Shown here piece after piece: positions 1-5,402 of a stretch of DNA of 5,402 bases. The position numbers and the translations under genes were made by a program. The DNA comes from Bacteroidetes bacterium GWA2_31_9b (GTDB lineage: Bacteria > Bacteroidota > Bacteroidia > Bacteroidales > UBA12077). The stretch is from NCBI GenBank assembly GCA_001769005.1, contig MENE01000078.1, positions 1-5,402 of the forward strand. The letters run 5' to 3'. Numbering within the stretch: position 1 is the first letter of the stretch; the number at the start of each line of letters is the position of its first letter. The notes under the pieces are model-generated. The model had not been told where the DNA came from, made no database searches, and saw only the letters and a program-made list of their open reading frames with translations.

Positions 1-2
1 AT

Positions 3-389
3 CATCCTAAACATTGGGAAGTAGTATTAAAAAGATTTCCAAAATTAAAACTAAACCTGGGGCATTTCGGAGGAATAGATCATTGGTTAAATCTTGAGAA
101 AACAGGTCACGATGAATGTATTGAAACCATAAACCGACTTATGGCATATGAAAATGTTTATGCAGATTTATCGTATAGTTTTATAGATACTAAATTTTAT
201 AATGTCTTTTTTAAAAACTTTGATTTGAATATTACTATTCAGAATAAAACTTTGTTTGGTACCGATTACTGGATGTCAATATCAGCGGGTGATTTTAAAC
301 AAAACCAAGCAGAGTTTATTCAACTTTGTGGGTTACGAAAGGATAAGATTTTTAGAGAAAATCCTATGAATTTCTTGTTTAACAGCTGA
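3..389 (+). CDS. Amidohydrolase-2 family metal-dependent hydrolase, C-terminal part (5' end outside window)
   Basis: This is the last 128 residues of a protein whose open frame runs in from the left edge; the ATG at 141 is an internal Met, because the conserved sequence continues upstream of it. Visible landmarks fit the C-terminal half of the TIM-barrel amidohydrolase-2 family (PF04909): HPKHWEVVLKRFPKLKLNLGH followed by FGG (visible residues 1-24), a strand VYADLSY around residue 52, LFGTDYW with the Asp at visible residue 88 that should be the catalytic, metal-binding Asp on the last barrel strands, and the closing ENPMNFLF helix typical of the family (usually ENPxRFL). Such enzymes hydrolyse or decarboxylate small cyclic or carboxylated substrates in the cytoplasm. 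The substrate cannot be read from this part, and the N-terminal HxH motif is not visible. The gene converges on the M28 peptidase gene, and its stop codon abuts the hairpin at 396-426. Confidence 0.82.
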   Translation, partial: HPKHWEVVLKRFPKLKLNLGHFGGIDHWLNLEKTGHDECIETINRLMAYENVYADLSYSFIDTKFYNVFFKNFDLNITIQNKTLFGTDYWMSISAGDFKQNQAEFIQLCGLRKDKIFRENPMNFLFNS

Positions 390-426
390 AAAATAAGGTC
401 GTTTGATATTCATAACCAAACGACCT
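389..426. terminator. Convergent, probably bidirectional intrinsic terminator
   Basis: A perfect 10-bp inverted repeat (AGGTCGTTTG at 396-405, CAAACGACCT at 417-426) encloses an 11-nt loop and lies in the 60-bp gap between two convergent genes. Read on the minus strand, the stem is followed by TATTTTT (395-389), a good U-tract, so it should terminate the M28 peptidase transcript. The U-tract includes the final base of the amidohydrolase stop codon. Read on the plus strand, the stem is followed by a weaker tail (GATGCTTTAATT), so termination of the amidohydrolase transcript there is plausible but less certain. The hairpin is seen directly; its function is inferred from position and structure. 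Confidence 0.8.
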
Positions 427-449
427 GATGCTTTAATTAGAATTCAATT

Positions 450-2750
450 TTATATCTCACAACTACATTTTACTATACTTAAATTGCTATTGTAATCCTT
501 ATATGGGATAATAAAATCGGGCATAGGACTATAGTTTTCGGGAATTGGTAATCCCATTTTTTTCTCAACAACAACCAATTCAAAAGGTTCTTTATTTTTA
601 CTATTAAGCCAAAGCTTAACTCCATTGTTGTACAATCCAAAATAATAAATGCAGTAATAATTCTTTTTTTCGAGTATATAAAAATCGTTATTTTTAATTG
701 ATTTACCATTAATTTTTATTTCTGACAGCTGTGCATTTTTATGGATATAAATCTCAAAATAATCGGCGTTTCTGGTTGACTCAATCTGCAATTCAACTAT
801 TCTGTTTTCTGCTTCAATAGTATCGTGTAAAACTTGGAATGTAGGTATTGTAAATTCTAATACAGGCGCTTGGTTAATTCGTTTTGGTTTTACAGATAAT
901 GGGAATATCTCAGTTAACAATCCTGTATCGGAATGTGTAAAAAATTGGTTATTCCATTCGTCGGTTTGCAGGTTTTCAGAAACCCAGAATGCTTGGTTTT
1001 CATCAGCATTCAAGCAATACATTACATTGCTTTGTAAAGGTTGTTTCTTTGAGTAGTTTGATGAAAAATGACCGGCTAAAATAAATACAATAAATAGCAA
1101 GAAAGCTATTACCGGGAGAAACCATCTTTTTATTTCAGCTAACACATTTATAAACACAAGTAAAAAGCTTAGCAGAATAACTAAAAGTGCAATGCCTGCA
1201 AATATGAGTTTTAATCCGAAAATAACATAAAACAACTTAATTAAAGGAACATACAAGAAAATAATAGGAATAAGCAATATAAAGTAAAATATCAGATAAG
1301 GTTTTCCTGTATGTTTTAATGTTAAATTAAAAAGATAACAAATAACATTGGCAAGCAGAATAAAAAGTAGAGGAATAATTAAAATGTACGATCCGGTAGG
1401 GAAATATATTTGCAAAGGGAACATTGCACCAAAAACTACTATAACAATACCTGCGAATAAATTCTCTATTCCAATTTTGTTGCTTAATAGAACGTAAACA
1501 AATGAAAAAATAGCAATAGCCAATGCTGTAAACGCAACGAAATAATGTTTTATATTGTAAAAATTCCAGTAATGAAACAGCGTATAATGAGGATATGAAT
1601 TAATAATTGCTTTTTGAAGCAACCATAATCCAGCTAATGTTAGTGCAAATGCAAAAACAAAAATAAATATGCTGAGTACTGTTTTTAAAATGGAGATCCT
1701 TCTTTTTTGTAAACCAAGAAAAATATAAAAAACAAACAGAAGCGATATCAAAACAATTAGAACAATGTTCAGTGATGCAGGATACAATATCATTTTAAAA
1801 CCTACAATATTAAAGAATACAGCATCTTTCGATTTTGTTTGATTTAAATCGATGTTTCCAAAGTGTTTTGCAACTCCCATAATATAACTACCTTGATGCT
1901 GAAGGCTTGCTAAACTCAAATTCTCGGGAGAATCGGTCATGCTGTGGTAATTAACATAACCATCGGTAAATGCAGTATTAAAGCCCGAGAGCCCTTCGTT
2001 TTTAAAAAGAGTAAAATCGGTATCGTTGGGCAAAATTTTATAAACTTCGTAAGCTATTGATTGAGCAATAGGATAAGGAACAGCTTTAATATATTCGCGC
2101 ATAATCCAACCATTCTCCGGACTTACTTCGAATGTAATACTTGGACCTTTAGTTCCTCTAGCCTCAAGATTCAGAACAATTCCTATCTGATATTTTAAAT
2201 GATGTTCATCAATAAAAGCTTTTGCTCCAAGTAATCCTACTTCTTCGGCATCGGTAAAAAGGAAAATGATATCGTTTTGTAATTGCTCATTTTGCTTTAA
2301 GGTGCTAGCAGCTTCTAGCATTGCAGCAACAGCAGACCCATCGTCAGCAGCACCTTTTGCACTGGGCTGTGAGTCGTAATGACCAACAATTAGTACCGAT
2401 TTATTTTTGCCTTTACCTTTTATTGTTCCAATAATATTTTGAACATATCCTGCTCGAGCCACTCCTCTGAATTCATTAATAGCAGTTGTTGTCTGTACTT
2501 CCGTTTGCAATCCAATATTTTGTAATTCATGGATTATGTAGTTTTTTACCGATTCGTGCTCTTCAGTACCAATCATATGTGGCTTTTGAGCAATATTTTT
2601 TACATGCTCAAATGCCCTTTCGGCCGAAAATTCATTTTCGTTGGTGCTAATAGGTAGCGGTTTAGGTGCTCTTAAAAGAATTGACGAAAGTATTATTATA
2701 AGAACAATGCTTGATATAAATAAGAGATTGGATGATGAGTGCTTTTTCAT
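450..2750 (-). CDS. Membrane-anchored M28 family zinc metallopeptidase, ERMP1/Fxna/Pff1-like architecture
   Basis: A 766-residue protein. Residues 9-27 form an N-terminal membrane anchor. Residues about 40-300 are an M28 (aminopeptidase Y/S-like) peptidase domain with a complete two-zinc site: H124 and D126 in GHYDS, the bridging Asp D136 in GAADDGSAV, general base E169 and ligand E170 in TDAEEVGLLG, E196 in NLEARGTKGP, and H269 in NYHSMTDSPENL. About eight hydrophobic helices follow (roughly 325-347, 353-378, 402-423, 429-449, 454-476, 484-505, 511-537, 542-560), then a polar, strand-rich tail of about 200 residues. With nine helices in total, both the peptidase domain and the tail would face the periplasm. 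NLEARGTxGP and the C-terminal multi-helix domain resemble eukaryotic ERMP1/Fxna and yeast Pff1, and many bacterial M28 homologues. It probably removes N-terminal residues from peptides; the actual substrate is unknown. The frame is open to an ATG at 2810, but the ATG at 2750 (MKKHSSSNLLF) is preferred because it gives a normal signal-anchor and leaves room for a promoter. There is no Shine-Dalgarno sequence. Confidence 0.9.
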   Translation of the reverse strand: MKKHSSSNLLFISSIVLIIILSSILLRAPKPLPISTNENEFSAERAFEHVKNIAQKPHMIGTEEHESVKNYIIHELQNIGLQTEVQTTTAINEFRGVARAGYVQNIIGTIKGKGKNKSVLIVGHYDSQPSAKGAADDGSAVAAMLEAASTLKQNEQLQNDIIFLFTDAEEVGLLGAKAFIDEHHLKYQIGIVLNLEARGTKGPSITFEVSPENGWIMREYIKAVPYPIAQSIAYEVYKILPNDTDFTLFKNEGLSGFNTAFTDGYVNYHSMTDSPENLSLASLQHQGSYIMGVAKHFGNIDLNQTKSKDAVFFNIVGFKMILYPASLNIVLIVLISLLFVFYIFLGLQKRRISILKTVLSIFIFVFAFALTLAGLWLLQKAIINSYPHYTLFHYWNFYNIKHYFVAFTALAIAIFSFVYVLLSNKIGIENLFAGIVIVVFGAMFPLQIYFPTGSYILIIPLLFILLANVICYLFNLTLKHTGKPYLIFYFILLIPIIFLYVPLIKLFYVIFGLKLIFAGIALLVILLSFLLVFINVLAEIKRWFLPVIAFLLFIVFILAGHFSSNYSKKQPLQSNVMYCLNADENQAFWVSENLQTDEWNNQFFTHSDTGLLTEIFPLSVKPKRINQAPVLEFTIPTFQVLHDTIEAENRIVELQIESTRNADYFEIYIHKNAQLSEIKINGKSIKNNDFYILEKKNYYCIYYFGLYNNGVKLWLNSKNKEPFELVVVEKKMGLPIPENYSPMPDFIIPYKDYNSNLSIVKCSCEI

Positions 2751-2782
2751 TTTTAATTCGGAATTTGTACCTTCACAAAATA

Positions 2783-2810
2783 CAAAAATGTTATGTATAA
2801 ACCATGTCAA
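2783..2810 (-). promoter_or_regulatory. Candidate Bacteroidetes-type promoter for the M28 peptidase gene
   Basis: On the minus strand, TTG (2810-2808, within TTGAC) is followed after 17 nt by CATTTTTG (2790-2783). This matches seven of the eight positions of the Bacteroidetes -7 box TAnnTTTG, counting the two free ones, with an acceptable distance to the -33 TTG. The predicted transcript would start near 2776 and have a leader of about 26 nt before the ATG at 2750. The candidate overlaps the 20 extra codons of the longer ORF, which argues for the downstream start. In AT-rich DNA such matches arise by chance, so confidence is modest. No equally good promoter was found for the divergent cupin gene. 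Confidence 0.35.
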
Positions 2811-2834
2811 TAGAAAACTTTAAATTTTAATACT

Positions 2835-3200
2835 ATGATAAAAGTAATTAACTCACCCTCAATAATAAAAGCAGCAGGAACAAAGGGTAAAATAATTGAA
2901 GAATATTTTGGAAGAGTAAACAGTAAAACTTCGGAAACAAGTATTGCCAAAATGACTAGTCCTTTTGGTTGGGAAGAACCCGGTCAATGTCCCGAATTTG
3001 ATGAGTATACCGTAGTTTTAAAAGGTACATTGAAAGTGAAAACGAAAAAAGAAGAATTTCTTGTTAAAGCAGGGCAGTGGATATTAACTGAAAAAAACGT
3101 GTGGGTACAATACAGCACACCTTTCGAAGGTGGTGCTGAATATATTGCTGTTTGTTTACCCGCTTTTTCACTTGAAATGGTTCATAGAGATAGAGAGTAA
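2835..3200 (+). CDS. Small single-domain cupin protein
   Basis: A 121-residue protein whose core folds as one cupin barrel. Cupin motif 1 is represented by residues 45-66 (GWEEPGQCPEFDEYTVVLKGTL), with the conserved turn Gly at 64. Motif 2 is represented by residues 80-95, starting at AGQW and ending at VQYSTP. The closing stretch EYIAVCLPAFSLEMVHRDRE resembles the tail of a widespread cupin family that I recall with the pattern EPGQxPEFDEYTxVLxG and PAFSxxxVHRD. The usual metal-binding histidines of motifs 1 and 2 are absent: E54, D56 and E57 occupy the motif 1 region and W90/Q92 the motif 2 region. It therefore either binds metal differently or is a metal-free small-molecule binder. There is no signal peptide, so it is cytoplasmic. 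The ATG at 2835 is the first start after the in-frame stop at 2811 and lacks a Shine-Dalgarno sequence. It is divergent from the M28 gene with an 84-bp spacer. Biochemical role unknown. Confidence 0.82.
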   Translation: MIKVINSPSIIKAAGTKGKIIEEYFGRVNSKTSETSIAKMTSPFGWEEPGQCPEFDEYTVVLKGTLKVKTKKEEFLVKAGQWILTEKNVWVQYSTPFEGGAEYIAVCLPAFSLEMVHRDRE

Positions 3201-3202
3201 TT

Positions 3203-3223
3203 AAGGCCTTCCGCCTTTGGCAG
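3203..3223. repeat. Short GC-richer islet with small inverted repeats, possible dispersed-repeat remnant
   Basis: Directly after the cupin stop codon, AAGGC (3203-3207) pairs with GCCTT (3213-3217) around CTTCC, and GCC-TTT-GGC (3213-3221) forms an overlapping 3-bp hairpin. The composition contrasts with the AT-rich flanks. There is no T-run after it, so it is a poor intrinsic terminator. It could be a degenerate copy of an interspersed intergenic repeat, but only one copy is present in this window, so that is a guess. Confidence 0.25.
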
Positions 3224-3263
3224 ATTATGAATTATAAACCAATATATTAACAACTTAAAATAG

Positions 3264-3292
3264 AATAAATAAGATGTATATGGTTATTTATT
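3264..3292. repeat. Perfect 9-bp AT-only inverted repeat
   Basis: AATAAATAA (3264-3272) and TTATTTATT (3284-3292) are exact reverse complements separated by 11 nt (GATGTATATGG). The spacing puts the arm centres about two helical turns apart (20 bp), as expected for a dimeric regulator site, but arms made only of A and T also arise readily by chance here. It lies about 195 bp upstream of the phosphatase start and could instead act as a weak hairpin after the cupin gene. Confidence 0.3.
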
Positions 3293-3486
3293 AATTATTT
3301 AGAATACGGAATATCCTAAGACCATTCATTGATAAACTGATTATTTTTTGTGGAGAAGATTAATCATTAATAATTTAATAACATTAAAAAAATAACAAAC
3401 TAAACTATAAATTATTTCTTTGTGTTGCTTATGTTTTACAACTGTCATCATAAATAAAAATATTTAAATCCAAAGAATAATTTATA

Positions 3487-5402
3487 ATGTTCAAATCAAT
3501 AAAGGCTAAAATTCTTCTGTTATCTTTAAGCCTCACTTTCTTCAGCATTGTTATATTCTTTTTTAGTGTTTACTTCGATTATACAAAAGAAAAACTCAAT
3601 GATTATTCAAGTGAGTTATCTAATTTAGAAAGCTTGTTTCTAAAAGATGCTAAAACAATTAAAGACTTTATTATTTATGATCTTAATGACCCAATATTTT
3701 CTTACACAAGAAATAGTATTCATTACGAAGAACATAAAATTTACCTATCATCAGCAGAAAAAAAACTAAAATCATTAATTGTTTCTGAAAAGTTGGAGAA
3801 TGATACTATCAAATACATTTATTCTCGTTATTACATTTTAATAAATGATATTGATACCTTGTTCAACCTAGGGTGCAAAAATGGTATTAAAAGAAAATAC
3901 ATTAAAACCGAAACCAATCAATTGGCAGAGTTATTAAAACAAAAAAGAATTCTTAAACCATCTGCAATAGTTGATTTTTATAATCAGGAGAATGACTTTC
4001 AGACCTCCAAAGATAAGGTCTCTTATATCAGGCTTAAAGAACAGGTAAGTTTTATTAAAAATTCAATTTTAGATAATCAGAAAATAGTAGGAGAAGAAAA
4101 AAAAATCATTTTAAAAAGAATAAAAGAATATGATGATGATATTGATGATTTGCATAATATGGATTTGCTAATTGGTGTTGATCTAAACGAAGGATTAAAA
4201 GGGCAAATAGATAAAACACTTCTTGAAATTATTGAATTAATATCAAAATCAACTGAAAGGATGTCGTTAGTTAAGAAAGAGCTAATATTTATTTTTAGAA
4301 TATCATTTATTCTAATCTCAATTCTTCTTATTATTTCAGCATTGATTATTAGTTTTCGGTTCTCAAAAAGAAATACTGAAAGACTATCGGAACTATCGGA
4401 TCATATAACAAAATTCATAAAGAGTAAATATACATTTAGAGATTCTTTAAAAACAAATTATATAAATGACGAAATAGGTAAATTAATTAAAAGTTTCCAG
4501 ATTTTACAGAGTAATTTAATTGATCATATTAATAATCTTGAAAATATTGTTTACAAAAGAACTTTGAAAGTTGAAAAACAGAAGAACTTTATAGCCAAAC
4601 AAAAAGAAGAGATATTAGTAAAACATGATGAATTATTAATAAAAAAACAGATTGTTGAACGTCAAAATGAAAATATTTTATATAGCATTAATTATGCAAA
4701 AAGGATACAAGAAGCTTTGCTTGATGATTTAAATAACTTAAATAATTATTTTAAATCGAGTTTTATATTTTATCAGCCAAAGGATATTGTAAGTGGTGAT
4801 TTTTATTGGATAAAACATATTAATACCGGAAAAACAAAACTGACTTACTTTGCTGCAGCCGATTGTACTGGGCATGGAGTGCCTGGGGCTTTCATGAGTT
4901 TATTAGGCATCTCTTTTTTAAATGAAATTTTAATACAAAACAAAGTCATTTCACCATCAAAAATACTAGATACTTTACGTGAAAAATTTATTATGAATTT
5001 TTCGGTTAGTAATGGAAATGGCAAAGGAATTTCAGACGGCTTAGATATTGCACTATGTGTTTTTGACCATAAAACACATATATTGCAGTTTGCAGGTGCT
5101 AACAGGCCATTGTTTCTTGTTAGGGACAACCTGTTATTAGAATATAAACCCGATATTATGCCTATTGGCGAATATTACAAAGAATATAAATCTTTTACTA
5201 ATAACGAAATTAATGTAATTCCAAACGATAAGATTTACATTTTTACCGATGGTTATACTGATCAATTTAATGAAGAAAATCTAAAAAAATACACACGAAA
5301 GAAACTAAAAGAAATGCTTCTCAGTAATAGTTCTGATCCAATCGAGAAACAAGCCGATTTAATTAAATCCGAATTTTTAAAATGGAAGGGAACCATTCAG
5401 CA
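3487..5402 (+). CDS. Membrane sensor SpoIIE/PP2C-family serine/threonine phosphatase with HAMP domain (3' end outside window)
   Basis: The frame is open from the ATG at 3487 to the right edge (638 codons visible, no stop); an in-frame stop at 3478 fixes this as the first start. Domain order: membrane helix about 8-30; a mostly helical, lysine- and glutamate-rich outer domain 31-265 with no recognised fold; membrane helix about 266-291; HAMP 292-345 with the DEIGKLIKSF signature at 328-337; a coiled coil about 346-398; the INYAKRIQEAL linker at 401-411; and a SpoIIE-type PP2C catalytic domain from about 425. Metal-binding acidic residues are present: D438 in SGDFYW, D459 in AADCTGHGVPGAF, D517/D520 in SDGLD, and D588 in IFTDGYTD. 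The window stops at WKGTIQ, where relatives continue into a final DD motif, so only a short C-terminus should be missing. Such proteins dephosphorylate serine/threonine phosphoproteins, often anti-sigma-factor antagonists, in response to an outside signal. Target and ligand are not evident here. Confidence 0.9.
   Translation, partial: MFKSIKAKILLLSLSLTFFSIVIFFFSVYFDYTKEKLNDYSSELSNLESLFLKDAKTIKDFIIYDLNDPIFSYTRNSIHYEEHKIYLSSAEKKLKSLIVSEKLENDTIKYIYSRYYILINDIDTLFNLGCKNGIKRKYIKTETNQLAELLKQKRILKPSAIVDFYNQENDFQTSKDKVSYIRLKEQVSFIKNSILDNQKIVGEEKKIILKRIKEYDDDIDDLHNMDLLIGVDLNEGLKGQIDKTLLEIIELISKSTERMSLVKKELIFIFRISFILISILLIISALIISFRFSKRNTERLSELSDHITKFIKSKYTFRDSLKTNYINDEIGKLIKSFQILQSNLIDHINNLENIVYKRTLKVEKQKNFIAKQKEEILVKHDELLIKKQIVERQNENILYSINYAKRIQEALLDDLNNLNNYFKSSFIFYQPKDIVSGDFYWIKHINTGKTKLTYFAAADCTGHGVPGAFMSLLGISFLNEILIQNKVISPSKILDTLREKFIMNFSVSNGNGKGISDGLDIALCVFDHKTHILQFAGANRPLFLVRDNLLLEYKPDIMPIGEYYKEYKSFTNNEINVIPNDKIYIFTDGYTDQFNEENLKKYTRKKLKEMLLSNSSDPIEKQADLIKSEFLKWKGTIQ

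Larger units (their letters stand above)
3201..3486. other. AT-rich intergenic spacer upstream of the sensor phosphatase gene
   Basis: This 286-bp gap holds no ORF above about ten codons and no tRNA-like or riboswitch-like structure that I can recognise. Its left end carries a short GC-richer islet (3203-3223), its middle an AT inverted repeat (3264-3292), and the rest is strongly AT-rich. The phosphatase promoter should lie here. Near-matches to TAnnTTTG exist (TTTCTTTG at 3415-3422, and a spacing-shifted TATTTTTTG ending at 3350), but none has a well-placed upstream TTG, so no promoter is called. No clear stem plus U-tract terminator follows the cupin gene. Confidence 0.6.

Noticed and set aside
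141..389. Independent 82-residue protein starting at 141
   Set aside because: The same frame is open to the left edge and its upstream residues (KLNLGHFGG) match the amidohydrolase family, so 141 is an internal Met.
479..709. 76-codon minus-strand ORF
   Set aside because: It lies wholly within the M28 peptidase gene in another frame of the same strand; the sequence is Ile/Lys/Leu-rich translation noise without any recognisable motif.
2751..2810. N-terminal 20-residue extension of the M28 peptidase
   Set aside because: The ATG at 2750 gives a standard MKK-type signal-anchor, while the extension overlaps a promoter candidate and would put extra hydrophobic residues ahead of the anchor.
2641..2823. 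60-codon plus-strand ORF at the peptidase N-terminus
   Set aside because: It is antisense to the signal-anchor coding region and runs through the divergent spacer; no domain, start signal or family resemblance.
3203..3218. Intrinsic terminator after the cupin gene
   Set aside because: The AAGGC/GCCTT stem is only 5 bp and is followed by TGGCAGATTATG rather than a U-tract.
3405..3430. Promoter TTTCTTTG for the sensor phosphatase
   Set aside because: The second position of the -7 box is wrong and there is no TTG 17-23 nt upstream; in such AT-rich DNA this is not distinguishable from chance.
4845..5129. 94-codon minus-strand ORF
   Set aside because: It is antisense to the conserved SpoIIE catalytic core (AADCTGHG to AGANRP), whose plus-strand reading is clearly the real one.

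Overview
The window is AT-rich chromosomal DNA, most likely from a Bacteroidota bacterium (Bacteroidales, Marinilabiliales or Flavobacteriales type). The reasons are the strong A/T codon bias, start codons without Shine-Dalgarno sequences, a candidate Bacteroidetes-type promoter (TTG, then xAnnTTTG), and a SpoIIE-type phosphatase carrying the INYAKRIQEAL linker that I associate with this phylum. No RNA gene, mobile element or CRISPR array was seen.

Layout: (1) positions 3-389, plus strand, hold the C-terminal 128 residues of an amidohydrolase-2 family metal-dependent hydrolase whose start lies off the left edge. (2) A perfect 10-bp hairpin at 396-426 separates it from the convergent gene and has a U-rich tail on the minus strand. 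(3) Positions 450-2750, minus strand, hold a 766-residue membrane-anchored M28 zinc peptidase with an ERMP1/Fxna/Pff1-like layout: an N-terminal anchor, the peptidase domain, about eight membrane helices and an extracytoplasmic tail. (4) An 84-bp divergent spacer leads to a small single-domain cupin at 2835-3200, plus strand. (5) A 286-bp AT-rich spacer carries a short GC-richer island and an AT inverted repeat. (6) From 3487 to the right edge runs a plus-strand membrane sensor phosphatase: two membrane helices around a 235-residue outer domain, then HAMP, coiled coil and a SpoIIE/PP2C catalytic domain. The window ends just before its expected terminal Asp-Asp motif.

The genes do not form an obvious pathway. 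The M28 gene is convergent with its left neighbour and divergent from the cupin, so it is probably its own transcription unit. The phosphatase is far enough from the cupin to have its own promoter. The region looks mostly like ordinary core or housekeeping-type sequence. The items most worth a second look are the ERMP1-like architecture, the cupin without histidine ligands, the unrecognised sensor domain and the GC-rich islet, which may be a dispersed repeat. I found no convincing undescribed multi-gene system.
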